DNA of 64,000 nucleotides from Bugulina stolonifera (Eukaryota; Bryozoa; Gymnolaemata; Cheilostomatida; Bugulidae): NCBI GenBank assembly GCA_935421135.1, contig OW285191.1:14077700-14141699 (forward strand), written 5' to 3'. The notes beneath the pieces are model-generated. The model did not search any database. It had not been told where the DNA came from and saw nothing but the letters and a program-made list of their open reading frames with translations. Of this stretch, positions 10,701 through 22,459 are shown piece after piece (the first letter of the stretch is position 1; each line of letters begins with the position of its first letter). The position numbers and the translations under genes are program-made.

Positions 10701-13338
10701 TAAATTATTATTGTGATAGAGTACATACATGTACAGACTTTACATTACTTGCATGTGTTTGATAAACAGTCAGAACGCTCTTAAATATTTCAATTGGATC
10801 AAAGCAGCGCTGCCGTTTAGTGATCACAAAGTATCTATGCTTGTGTATAGAAAGCAATTAAATTTGTTTCTGCTACATGTACATTTCAACAAAACACTGC
10901 AATCTGTCAGGAGCCAGAGAAATTCAACCTGGCTCAGTTGTCTGTTGGACACTCAATGTGTGAACAAATGTGCACACTAAAACGATGACTTTTAACTAGC
11001 TTTTCACATTTTGACAGCGACAAACTGGTTGTATCTTGTATGTACATTTTGACTAAAAGAAACTTGGGACATTTAAGTAATATCATCCAATAGCGTGTTA
11101 GATTGAGATCCATGTCTCCACTGTAGAAAAACTAACCCAACAACTAGTAACGTAATAGTAGCCTTTGTACTACTGTTTCTAGAGCAACTGTCACATCATA
11201 CTTACTTATCTGCAACCAATCCCATAAAGATAGCACCAACTCCCAGACCACAAGTAAATATTACTTTGACAATAGTACTTGCCCAGCTCTCCGCACAAAT
11301 CATCCCAAACTACAAACCACAGTAAGAGTTTTTATGTTATAGACAAAGTTGATATAATTTGTTGCTAAAGCGACATTGATAGGGCAGCTGGTGCATACAA
11401 GAATGTGTTTTCTTGTGCATAGAAAAGCTACAAACAGTATATGGAAATATCAGCAAGAATTAGAATGCATCAATTTGAATCTTTTGTCAATAGGTAGTGG
11501 TAAAAGGCATGAGCGTTACGTAAGAGATAACTGATGTGAGAGCGTGAAGAAAATCCCAACTAATGTTCAAATATCTATGCTAGGGAGGAGCTAGGCAGAA
11601 ATAAAGCTTTTGGTTGGGAGTTGGGGTTTTAGGGTCAACAAGAGTTGGATTTCTAACATTAATGATCTTAGTTGGAGTTGTGTTCTTTCACTCTCACGTC
11701 ACGCTCACGTCTTTTACCGCTACCGTTTGTCAATAAGTTATTTGTACACCACATAATGCATGAATGTTGAGGCGATTTCAAAGGCATCTGTTTAATTCTG
11801 TCAAGTGCACACATATGTAGATATATTAGATTCTAGGCATGTACATGTAGATGTGTATATTTTACTTACCTCTTCATTGAGAGTGACTCCCCAGTACTTT
11901 GACTTATCAAACACATACTCTTCACAATAATCACTTGTTACATTGTTTACACTCCCATTATTATTAGAGTATATTTTACAAGAGTCAAGTTGACCATCAT
12001 CATTAACTGGTATCCAATCATAGATTGATTGATTATGAAGTTGACTAAATGTAGAGTAGGAGTCGTTTCCCCATCCTGGTATCTTACATCTGTAAATACA
12101 TAATATAATTAATGCAATGCAAAATGCCTCAGCTTGCAAAAAACTGAACGTTTTGGGGGCTCTTGGTGAAGCTGTACTTTTTTAATCATACCAATTAGCG
12201 TGCCCTAGTTGTAAATAAAGTGACAAGATTTACAAATGTATGTAGTTCAATTTTATCGGCAATCAGGTTATATGATTGAATGCAGGATACAATATTCCAC
12301 TTCTGATAGCAAAGACATCTTGCTGCCTTGCCTCAAAGTAAACTAACAGAAATAAACTACACTTGCACACATGCACAGGACACATAAAAAATTCCAAAAT
12401 ATCTAAAAGAAAGCTGTCCTTATGGGTAGCAAGAGTAGCTCATTGCTGTGAATTGCGCAGTAGATAGAAGTTAACGGGCAAAATTATCTGGTTCAACTGT
12501 GATCAGGGATGGTAGAAAGAAACACTGTGGCCAGCAAATAGAAGGTAAAATGAGGTCTATCAGACAAACTAAACTGAACTGACTGATACTTTCCATGAGC
12601 TCGACTAGCTTCATAATGATGAATGGGTTAAATGGCTTCATTATTTGGTGAACAATTTAGTTTAAATGACTTACATGTATTACACATACAATGTATATTG
12701 TTAGCAAGTATTGTTGTACATTTGCACATGTGTATACATGTGTGTACATGTTTACATGTAATATACAAGCTATGTGTACCGTGTCATAATATCCATGTAT
12801 ATGGACAACTAAAGTCTTAACATAGGCAATTATGATGAACAATATATACATGTGTAGGTACATGCGTCAGCAGTATGTACCTACACATTATCTACACACT
12901 CACCTACATGTACATGTACATCTGCACTCGGGTCCAATACTATACAGTGTGCACTATCCTGGTAGACTGTGCTTCATATTTGTGGTTAGAGTTATCGGGT
13001 TAAGGGTTACCCAAACTAAACAAAAAAGATAGCCTCTATTGCTTAAAGTTTGACCAAGGACACAGGCTATCTCATTTACTCCCCGGTGCTGCACCCTCCT
13101 TTTGTGTGCGTATGTATACACCTAAATGTACAATGTACACACATTGTAATGTAAGTATAGTCTCAATAAAACACAATAGTTACCTGTGTTTTGGTGTGAC
13201 AGAATGAAATACGATGGCAAGCATGTGGCAGGCTAAGATCATAGATCCTGGACCGGACAAGGATACCTGGATCCATTGATATCTCCCTAAAGCCCCGACT
13301 TGTTCCAAAACAATGTCTATCTTAGATGCAGTTGACAT
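7791..13338 (-). CDS. SLC22-like organic ion transporter gene B (intact, 10 exons)
   Basis: This predicted plasma-membrane transporter has 544 aa. Exons from the ATG at 13338: 13184-13338, 11870-12089, 11206-11309, 10446-10600, 10030-10201, 9603-9821, 9179-9408, 8875-9056, 8376-8536, 7791-7827. All junctions use GT/AG and phases join without a stop. Span 1 is in exon 1. The extracellular loop is exon 2 (starts CKIPGW, several Asn-X-Ser/Thr sites). The span 2-3 loop motif LGRK begins exon 4. ITGPSAR and DWNW are in exon 5, KETPHFLVTKGR in exon 6, GRKPSMMFSLLLG in exon 7, ELYPTTLR and ARVGSILSP in exon 8, and LPETNKQRIPETI in exon 9. These are SLC22 signatures. The tiny last exon gives an acidic tail ending ADL and is the least certain part. 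It is closest to gene C. Intron 1 contains a decayed extra exon 1. The substrate is unknown. Confidence 0.88.
10221..10252. repeat. Hexanucleotide microsatellite (AGACTA)n
   Basis: About five tandem copies of AGACTA lie in intron 4 of gene B, close to the exon 5 acceptor. Confidence 0.9.
12500..12625 (-). pseudogene. Relic exon 1 of an SLC22 paralogue
   Basis: On the minus strand this aligns with exon 1 of genes A-C over about 100 bp: the stretch around TTTGCTGGCCAC-AGTGTTTC and the end ATCACAG are recognisable. The start codon context is lost and the donor GT has become TT. It lies inside intron 1 of gene B, 360-560 bp from the functional exon 1. It is therefore a dead duplicate exon left by unequal exchange or partial duplication in the array. 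Confidence 0.7.
12851..12886. repeat. Perfect 13-bp inverted repeat
   Basis: Arms TGTGTAGGTACAT (12851-12863) and ATGTACCTACACA (12874-12886) flank a 10-bp spacer, in intron 1 of gene B. The surrounding 250 bp is rich in ACATGTAC-type simple sequence. Confidence 0.85.
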
Positions 13339-13519
13339 GATCTCTCCGCAATAAGATATTTGTTAGAAATGCACCTCCCATAACAAGCAGCATGTGTTTA
13401 TACATTTCTATTTAGCCTGAGCTACAAGTATTTCTTGCCCTTATATCAAGTACCAGCAGAAACTAACGGAACGCAGTTCAGCTGACACACATGTACATTA
13501 TACACATGTATATCAAAAG

Positions 13520-13553
13520 CTTGCAGGTATGATATGTATATCGTACCTGCAAG
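13520..13553. repeat. Imperfect 34-bp palindrome upstream of gene B
   Basis: Ten-base arms CTTGCAGGTA and TACCTGCAAG surround an AT-rich centre that is itself nearly self-complementary. It lies about 180 bp upstream of gene B's ATG, where a dimeric regulator could bind; that role is speculative. Confidence 0.7.
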
Positions 13554-15481
13554 GTTTTGATCTACACTGTATTTCCTTGTCTAGTATGTACATCAAATAA
13601 ATATAGCTAATTATATTTTGAAATTAGTACCATTTCTTTCCATTCAACAAAAAGGCCAAATTTCATACATTGCTCTGTAGAGAGATTGTTCTCTCAGAGA
13701 TTATTTAATAACCATATTAGAGTGCAAGGCTATTAGTTACACACCCTTGTCACCTAGTGTCATAAGAATAGTGACGTCACATATAAACCGGACACGTACA
13801 CACCGATTGTTTGTCAAGTTTCCGTTCATTGGTGAGACGTGACATACAACCATTAGATATGAGCTCAACCATCCCTCCAGTTTAATTACGTATGCAATAG
13901 GCATAATATGAATAATACAATTTGCCTACGCAGCATGACGTGTTGATTTACGTGGCTACTCTCCGTAAACAAAATACTATGAAGTCATCTGTGACCGCAT
14001 TTATTATCCTGTGGGCTGTGCCTAATAATTCCCTGACTGTGAGTTCACAGGCTCATCCTTGATTGTTGTTATGAAATGCATATGCACTGGAATCATTGGT
14101 GGACTGTGTGTTGTGGGACCCCAGCCAAGTATGGAATGTTTTTCGGTCTAAAGAGGGGAATCGCAGTTCAGCTTGTTAAAACATAGAAAAGGAGGTTATT
14201 CTCCAACTTAAATGCATTAATAATTGCAACTTCTATTTAACACGATCAATAGAAACAGTTTTAATAATAGGAAATATTGTTGCGTCGGGCTGGCAGCAAA
14301 GGTGCAGCCATACAGCATGCAGGCGCTGACAGGAGAAACGAAGTCAACTAAACAGGCGCTAGTTTAGCATTCTTTTTGGGGCAGCCAGCACAGCAAGGCA
14401 TGCAGTGTAGAGAGGCGACAACCTCTACGCTCAGTCCATGTTGTACGAAAAGGTCTGCTTGCAATGAGGAGAGAGATTGAGAGCCGGTCGCATTGCCGCA
14501 TGGTCCAAACTGAGTGGACAAGACTCAGCTTACCAAAGCTGGTGTGTCAAAAGTCTGAATAAACTGCTGACTCAACACAGCTTTACAGGAGTGGCACCTA
14601 TTTCTAAGAGAATGTTGGGTCTTATTTACAGTCCTGGAGGACTCCTAGGACTGCACTTGAGAACTTAAGTCGAGGCGGTGCTTGCAACCTATGCTAGCGA
14701 TAAACAGTAAAAAGCTGTATCTATGTAATTCAAGAGAAAAGTTCTTTTTATTGAACAACAGACACTGAGTAACCAAATAAATCATAACGTAAAATAGTGC
14801 TACATATTTATGAAAAGCATTTCCTAATCGAGCCGAGAAGGCTAATTAGCAGCCAATTAGACACATGTGCCAGACTTGGATTCAAACGGAGGTCTGAGTG
14901 ACAATAGTAAGAAAATTGGTCTCAGAGAAATAAGCAGGAAATACTGTACTGTTGCTAATCAAACAAAAGGGAACTATTGATGCAAACTAGTATGACACTA
15001 TACTAAAGTACAGCATAACCAGGTATACAAGTAAGGAATAAACAGAATAAAATTGTATACAGTCACAAAAGATACTAATTATGAGACTCTATGAACAGAC
15101 ATGTACATGTATAATATAAGGATGCATAATGACGCGTTTACATGGAAAGGCAAGGCAAATAAATTATCAATAATTACGTACATGCAATGTTGTTTGGGAG
15201 ATAATGTCGGCTCAGGACATAACAATATAATTATGAAGGCAAAAGGTCAGTGTCGCTGTTTTTAAGATTTTCTACCATTTTTACCTTGAATTAATCAGTA
15301 TTGCATTGCACGTTTTTTAACATTACAATATCCATCCCTAGCGCCAAACACAATTCTTTGGCTGCCCAATAGCAGAGCTAGTCGAGGGACCACCACTGCT
15401 CCTAAAGCTGGATATTGTCATAGTTTGACATGGCACAGAGGAAAACCCTTCTTCGGGGCGTAAACCTCCAGGTCATTGGCA

Positions 15482-15562
15482 GGACTGGAACCCACGTCCT
15501 TGCAGATAACTTGCATCATGGCTGCAAGACTAGATCGACTATCGTTTGACCACTCAGCCGCC
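15482..15562 (-). repeat. tRNA-derived SINE head, degenerate
   Basis: On the minus strand GGCTGAGTGG (A box, near 15560-15550) is followed about 60 bp later by GTGGGTTCCAGTCC (B box, near 15496-15482). The spacing and the GCTGAGTGG start resemble a class II (Ser/Leu) tRNA. The anticodon arm does not fold convincingly, so it is a SINE head or pseudo-tRNA and not a functional tRNA gene. Confidence 0.5.
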
Positions 15563-16253
15563 AACACCTACAATAACAATGCAATGCTTTGAATGTAACT
15601 GTTCCTATCATGTTAATGCTAATGTACAGGTATATTTGTATTTCATGTATTGCGTGCAATTTCACATTTTATTACAATATATTAACATATCTTCTAAAAA
15701 TTATTGTAGACTTCACGGTGTAGATAGTCAATGAAATAAATTTGCCCACAGCATCAGTTTGAATTCATACCACCGGAAATCCTGGACAAATATCTAGCAA
15801 TAATAATTTGAAGCATCAATACGCTCTCCCATATAACGTACATACTTTATAATGTCGTACTGAACGTCATCAGTTTCATCAATTTTAATTTGTTGAACAC
15901 AAAATATTGTAAGAAATTAATCTGCTTCTATTCATAAGCGTTTAATGAGTAAACTAGCTTTGTTCGCTGTTAATTCAAACCTATTGTAAAGAAATCATTG
16001 TTGTAATCAAGCTCATCCTATTGAACATCCTATCCTAAAGTAAGCGTATTCTATCATATTAATAGCTACTAACTACGTATTAATAGCTATTAGCTATGTA
16101 GAGGCGTGTCATCGAGTGCATCCTGTGCGCCGATTTTGAGCTTACATACTCAAAGAGGATGACTCATCATTACGATTAAGAAGCTTAGTAAACCGTATAA
16201 AGTCGTCATAGGTTAGGAAGAAATAATATATAATCACTGCAGGACTTGAACTA

Positions 16254-16772
16254 CCCTAAAAGCAGATACATTTTGCGAGTTTTAACTTTTGCGAATTTCG
16301 CGAGTGACAGCAAATAATTTCCATCGCTATTAATATCTGCTTTCAAACTGATTTAAATAATTTCTGGTTTAAACAGACCATACATGCAGCTATATAGCTA
16401 TATGATACATAGTTGAATATTTCACAAAGCAGCAAGTATTTGCTGTAACATAATTGGTAAGTAGCATAGAGTAGGAGCTTAATCAGGGGATTTTTTAACA
16501 AGCTATGACAATTACTTTACCTCACAGGTGTGTTTACTGCACTATATAGGAATCAGCTGTAGTTTTGTACTGTATGTAAGTGGGGTTTAAATCTGAGTAA
16601 ACATAGAGCTTAGCTAAGCTTGGTTTTAATGCTGAAATATGCTTAAACATCAATTTTGGGACTTGAACAAATTTCGCGATAGGCCAAACTCGCTAAATAT
16701 TTCTATCGCAAAATGCTCCAGGATTAGCAAACTCGCGAAACTTTCTTCCGCGAAATATTTCTGCTTTTAGGG
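16254..16772. mobile_element. TA-flanked MITE (Tc1/mariner-like)
   Basis: Terminal inverted repeats CCCTAAAAGCAG lie at 16254-16265 and, inverted, at 16761-16772. The element is flanked by TA on both sides (16252-16253 and 16773-16774), the duplication made by Tc1/mariner transposases. Subterminal regions on both sides carry repeated TTTCGCGA/TCGCGAAA motifs. The 519-bp body has no coding capacity, so it depends on a transposase elsewhere. Confidence 0.75.
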
Positions 16773-17364
16773 TAATTGCAGATAAGCATTTTACTTTGCC
16801 AGAGCACAGACGTTCATGTAATCTAAAGCAGATCTCTGAAGGCTTCTTGAGAGTGATTGCATCACTGAGATTTCAGCTGAAGGTAAAAATATTTAAATGC
16901 AAAGTTCAGTTACAGCTATGAAAACTTGCTAGGCATTTATTTTCATTTTCATTTATAGATAACTAATAGCGCGTACATGTACATAATGATATGTGAATAT
17001 TGATGAAACCTATGCATGTTTTTAATTCAAATGGAGGCATTGTGCTCATCATTCCACATTAAATAGTACCTTCGAACATTTACAATTGTTCTGCTTGTTT
17101 TTCTGCCTTTTCAGTGTTAGGATACTCATCTAGGAGTTATTTCTTGAAGATCATTCTTTCTAGAAAACAGTTTAAAACTAAAAGAGTCAGCTGTTAAAAA
17201 TTTATCAATGATAAAGTTTTCTTGGACATGAAACGGTGACACAAACATGAAGCTTTATACCAACTTTTAGAAAATTAGCAGTCAATTAACCGCTTCTTCT
17301 CTAAAAGTTTTCCTAAGCCTCCATATTCATGTGCCTCATATTCTCTTTATAGGCTGATTGGATT

Positions 17365-18786
17365 ATGTGGAGAAAAAAAACATCAAGCATGACTACAACG
17401 AGTAAGAAAGAAGTATTGATCTATCTCGTTATCCTGACAGTAATCTTCAAATCAACATTGTACTATGCATTTGCTGGCAATTTATTTAACGAACCTCCGT
17501 ATTACTTCAGTACTCACCCAAGGCCGTCTGAATATAAGTTGAGACTCCGCGATTTTAAAAAACATGTCATACCAACAACTGCTCATGAGAATCTCGTCAA
17601 ACTTATAACAACTTTGTCCAATTTCTCTTTGACGAGCGCTGTTTCTGAAGAGGTAAATACAAATCCAATTGAAAATCAGCTAACTAGAAGCTATTTGACC
17701 AAGATGGCACATGAGGCAGCTACAGGAAAGTTTCCTCCGTCCATTCGCAGCAATAGTAGATTACCAAATAAAATTAGTCAAATCAACAGCCTACTGAAGA
17801 AAAGGGCCTTATCTAGTTCAGCTTCCATTGATTCATTCCAGGATCCTGGACCCCAAGTGAAAAATAAGGAATGTGTTCATCATCGGTCATTAGGCTTTCT
17901 GCAGCCAATTAAAGTTGGCAGCACTCATATATCTCAAGCGCTAATGACTTATGCACACTTAAATGACTTGAATGTTGATCCAACACCGGCATGGATTGGC
18001 GATCAAGACGCCCAGAATCGCTATGTATCTTGTGTGGACATCGCCGGTGCAACCTCTCACTGTTCTAAGAACTTCTATCTTAAGTCTGCCAATAAGCAGA
18101 GAGAAAAATATTTCTGTAGCGAGCCATTAATATTTACGATAATACAAGACCCTGTTCAGAGAATCTGGAAGGCTTACAACGAATTCCTACCCTTGGATAG
18201 GAACATGAGTCTAAAAACATTTGTAGACAAACGACGCATGTTGCTGGCACCACCTCATCAAGTAATATCTCAGACAGTAGAAAAAGCTATTCAACTTTCT
18301 AATAATTTGACTATCCTTTCCAGAGAAAAACTTGACGAATCTTTAGTACTGCTGGCACTGGAAGCTAACATGAGTGTATGTGACATCATGTACATGCCAT
18401 GTGCCAATCCTTCTAAATGCGACACAAAACCCCCACCATTAAATGATATGGAAATTAACACAATTAATGATTTTTTGCGGACAACGCATGAGAAAAAATT
18501 TTATCTTAAGGCGATGTCAACCTTTAGATCAAAAACTTTGACATCACAATTCCGCATCAAGCTACAAAAGTACATGGATCTTCGAACTAAGGCAATGCCC
18601 TATTGCTCTACCCCGATCAGCAAAATGGCCTGGGAAAATGTTCTACTAGCTGACCCGAAACTAGAGGTAATAGATGGCAAGAAAGAAGGCGTGCATTTCA
18701 GCATATTCCAATCTCCAGTACAAGCTATACCGCCTTCTTGGGTTTGCATGCAGCAATACTGCAGAGAAAATCTGTCAACTGCATAA
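17365..18786 (+). CDS. Type II membrane sulfotransferase, Gal-3-O-sulfotransferase-like
   Basis: The 473-residue protein comes from a single coding exon. A membrane anchor lies at residues about 15-37, then a Ser/Thr/Asn-rich stem, then a lumenal catalytic domain from about residue 175. Family marks seen: KVGST near 190, in the place of the 5'-phosphosulfate loop; QDPVQRIWKAY near 270, in the place of the 3'-phosphate motif; and REKLDESLVLL near 330, followed by Cys-containing segments, closely resembling the DESLVLL motif of galactose/galactosylceramide 3-O-sulfotransferases. It would transfer sulfate from PAPS to a glycan in the Golgi. The usual Arg in the 3'-phosphate motif (R-x-P) is Gln, and the P-loop is shortened, so activity or acceptor may differ. 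A splice-acceptor-like CTTTATAG ends 13 bp before the ATG, suggesting a 5'UTR intron. AATAAA occurs near 18955 and 18970. Confidence 0.75.
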   Translation: MWRKKTSSMTTTSKKEVLIYLVILTVIFKSTLYYAFAGNLFNEPPYYFSTHPRPSEYKLRLRDFKKHVIPTTAHENLVKLITTLSNFSLTSAVSEEVNTNPIENQLTRSYLTKMAHEAATGKFPPSIRSNSRLPNKISQINSLLKKRALSSSASIDSFQDPGPQVKNKECVHHRSLGFLQPIKVGSTHISQALMTYAHLNDLNVDPTPAWIGDQDAQNRYVSCVDIAGATSHCSKNFYLKSANKQREKYFCSEPLIFTIIQDPVQRIWKAYNEFLPLDRNMSLKTFVDKRRMLLAPPHQVISQTVEKAIQLSNNLTILSREKLDESLVLLALEANMSVCDIMYMPCANPSKCDTKPPPLNDMEINTINDFLRTTHEKKFYLKAMSTFRSKTLTSQFRIKLQKYMDLRTKAMPYCSTPISKMAWENVLLADPKLEVIDGKKEGVHFSIFQSPVQAIPPSWVCMQQYCRENLSTA

Positions 18787-19669
18787 AAATTTTTAAGCTA
18801 ACATTATTGAGTGTTAAGTCTCTCCCCATACAAACTAAAGTAATGGATGCTATTGAGGGTAACACCAACAAAATGTTTTTTTCCTATTTCTGCCAGAAAT
18901 TATTCAGATTTTATGTAGCTTACTGGCATACAAAGGGATCATCCAATTGGTCAAATAAAATTCATTGCTGAATAAATACACTATTCTAATTGGCTAAGGA
19001 AGCAAGTACAATCTTATATGTCATTGTTGCTAGTCGAGTCCATCATTTACCAGTACCTCGCCCACTATGTGATTTATATACATTATCTACATGTACATAT
19101 ACACTTATGCATACACATGTATACAGCTATATATACACATATTTATGTTACATATACATTATATTTACATTTTACACTATATACATTCTATACATAAACA
19201 CGTACATGAACACATCCATGTACAGGAACATTACGTCATGAACATTTTTATTCAGGTACATGTTGTATATAATTTATGATTATATTTTGTATTATACATT
19301 TCTTATTCCCTGTGTTATTTTACGTTTTATAGCAGCACAAGCTCTATCAATGACAATGATACTTAAATCCACCATCTCTGCTCGCTTTTTTGAGTCAAAG
19401 TGGATATAACAAATAAATTTAATGCCTAATTAGCCCTAATCAGGAACATTTTATTGTGTTGTGAAAATTAATAACAAATAAATATTTCATTTCAACATTG
19501 ATTGGCATGCATGAAATATGGAATTATACTCATTTCCAAGTTCTATATAGTATTCAAAGTACCAAAGGCTGGCTATATCATATCTTATGCATAGTCCACT
19601 CTGTCTCTTTCATGGAGAAGTTCGATCAGTTCTCTTTGATAGCTAACAGAAGGATGGTAGAATAGGTAC
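18787..19669. other. Convergent 3' flanks of the sulfotransferase-like gene and gene C
   Basis: It holds poly(A)-type signals on the plus strand (near 18955 and 18970) and TTTATT motifs usable by the minus strand. Between 19080 and 19280 there is TACATGTA/ATATAC-rich simple sequence. No gene is seen. Confidence 0.5.
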
Positions 19670-20310
19670 TTAGACATCTGTATTTCTATTCTCTTTTTCT
19701 CTCCTGGTAAGGAACATGATAATTCATAAATTAATGAGTGTAGTACACTCTAGTAAATAGCATGGCATATACTGTACACTATACACTGTATAATAGGCCT
19801 ACTCTATATCAATCTACCATGTGTGTTGCAGTGAAATAATGAATACGTTATCCATATACCTTTTATTTAAAAAAAAAACACCTTTGTTTCCTAAATCATA
19901 GCATGCTGGTTCACTTAATTATATTTGTTGTGCAGTATATCAATCATTCGCTACAATGACTAATCACAGCAGCACGTGGTAGTAATTGCTATATCAGTGG
20001 GAAACACTTAGTTTTTGCAGTCTAACTCAGTCAAAATCTGCCAAACTCAGTCCAAGTCAGTCATGGCAACACTTTTGTTGGCTCATTATATAATTGGTAA
20101 GGTATCAGTTACAAGGATACCGTGTCTTCTTTTGAGTTCTTATGGCGTTTGCTTCCGCTATTGTTTCTGGAATTCTCTGTCTGTTAGTTTCTGGTAAGAA
20201 GCAAGCCAATACTGCTCCAATCCGCATGACAATACTGAATATAAGAGATCCGAGGTTTGGTCCAAATACTGTCTTAACATGCATGTTCTACAACAACAAA
20301 TTGTACATTC

Positions 20311-20535
20311 AGTGTCGTAGTGGTAGCAGTAATAGTACAGGTACTAGTAGCAGTAGCAGTAATAGTACAGGTGCCAGTAGCAGTAATAGTACAGGTACCA
20401 GTAGCACTAGCAGTAATAGTACAGGTGCCAGTAGCAGTAATAGTACAGGTACCAGTAGCAGTAATAGTACAAGTACCAGTAGCAGTAATGGTACAGGTGC
20501 CAGTAGCAGTAATAGTACAAGTACCAGTAGCAGTT
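20311..20535. repeat. Minisatellite in intron 8 of gene C
   Basis: Tandem 21-24-bp units of the pattern AGTAGCAGTAATAGTACAGG repeat about ten times with small variants (GGTACC/GGTGCC). The period is a multiple of three, so long frames stay open by chance; they are not genes. Confidence 0.9.
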
Positions 20536-22459
20536 AAGTTGCTGTAGTTGTACTGTTATGGGATTCCCACACAAAGTCTACTAGAGAACAATTGTCTATT
20601 TTGCAACCACTGGTGACCAGTAGTTAGCCAGTGTAATTGGGGAATTGTATAAACTAGCAGTAATTTAGTTGCCAGCTTTTACAACGCTGACTTATGTGGA
20701 GCTATCTTAGACCAGTCCGGGTACTCCATGCAAAAAAGCATAGCAAAACCATGTCGAAATATAAAGCAAGGAACATACGTTTTCATTATTAGTATAACTG
20801 CAATTTACAACTAGAAAGTAGTTTTCACCATTATTTACCAGATCAACAATTATAGGAGACAGAATGCTTCCAACTCGAGCCCAGAAGGAAGAGAGTCCCA
20901 GCAGACTAGTTCGTAAAGTCATAGGGTAGATTTCCGAACCCCAAAAATAATCGAAGGAAAATACCCCGCCAATAGCAAACTTTCCAATCATTGACACTAT
21001 TGTTAAGACATAACCATACTCTAAAAAATAAGAGCAAACAGATTCAATGCAGTGTATTAAATTATTACCATCAAATGCTAGTTACATGTTCACTACAAAC
21101 TCCGAGAAATAAAATTAGTTTAAAGAAGGAGTCAAATGACAAGTAACAGCCAATGCAGTGTAGGATGAAAACTCCAACTATATCACCAGATTAGTAATAC
21201 AGTTTCACTTTGACTATAATTTCTATTCACAACTGTTAATTAATAGGTTTATGCTACCAACAGATTTACCAGATATTTATCAGAAAGATATAGTTTATTG
21301 TTCTGCTGATCTTTGGCTAGGGGAGCTAGAAGTGTCATTTTGCGCTGTTTGACAATTCACTTTGCCATATTGCATGCTACATGCTTTGCATTATTAGCAC
21401 TTAATTTAATAGTTAATGCATCGAAAATAATATAAACATGTCTACAAATAATTAGTACCTACTTGAAACATTTGCATTTATGCACTTAGAAATGCAACTG
21501 TGGTGAGTGCAGCTGATCCCAACAGCAAAGAAAAGAGCATTGTTGGTTTTCTTCCAATTCGGTGAGAGAAGAGAAGGAGTAATATACCTGGTAAACCAGC
21601 TACACCAGATATTAAGAAGTTGTTAAGGAACAGACTGCCAACAAGGTTGGTGACATTGAAAGTCACACCATAAAAGCTAAGTCCAGCAGTAAACCTGATA
21701 AAAGTGCAAAATAAATATATATTATTAGCTTAAATTCACTAATGCATGATTGTTTTGCGATACACGACATGTATTTATTTCCAACCTGTATAAAATAACA
21801 TTGCATAACATACCACAGATAAAACAATATGGCCGTTCGCTTTATCAGGACTGGAGCTTTGAGAATAACTTTAAGTTTCTCAGTTACAGCAGATTCTTCA
21901 ACTTCCTTTAGTTCATTCATAAAATTTTCTGGCAAAGTTCTACCATTCATCTTAGCCATGTGTTTAAATAAAACTTCAGCTTCCTTGTATCTTCCTTTAG
22001 TAACCAGAAAGTGGGGACTCTCTTTCAAAAAGCTAAAATAAACCACAAATATCGAACATTTCCTGATATACTATATTATTGACTTGCAATCATTGGATGT
22101 GACAATAAAATAAACATAGCTGTTTGTGTTTCATAAGTTTTGATGCAGGCCTATTTAGTTGTGCTGGGGTACATACTTATGCCATCAAATAATGCACAGT
22201 TATTTCAGTTTCAGATTATTCAGCAGAAATATTTTAACATAGAATCGGCATCACCGGTTGAATGCACATACGAAGTAAGGAATACATCAGCATTGAAAAT
22301 TGGAATTCATCGTTGCAGGCTCTACTATGCTGTTGCAGTTTTACAAGGTCACTGAAAAGGAAAGGAAAAGCCTCCATTTAGTCACGAATGACAACGGAAT
22401 GCTGCGAAATACCCAGCAGCCAGCAGAGCCTTTAGCAATGAAGCTTTCTGCTAGTTATA

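Larger units (their letters stand above)
13339..17351. other. Intergenic region between gene B and the sulfotransferase-like gene
   Basis: It holds the upstream region of gene B, a 34-bp imperfect palindrome (13520-13553), a degenerate minus-strand tRNA-SINE head (15482-15562) and a MITE (16254-16772). Around 14.1-14.7 kb the composition is less AT-rich, with a 63-codon plus-strand frame (14477-14668) that matches nothing I know. No further gene is supported. Confidence 0.5.

Noticed and set aside
10729..10980. 83-residue plus-strand frame in intron 3 of gene B
   Set aside because: It has low-complexity intronic sequence and no similarity; it is a chance open frame.
14477..14668. Sixty-three-residue plus-strand frame in less AT-rich DNA
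   Set aside because: There is no splice context, recognisable domain or neighbouring exon.
20142..20547. Long plus-strand frames rich in Ser/Thr/Asn or Val repeats
   Set aside because: The first part is antisense to exon 9 of gene C and the rest is the intronic minisatellite, whose period is divisible by three.
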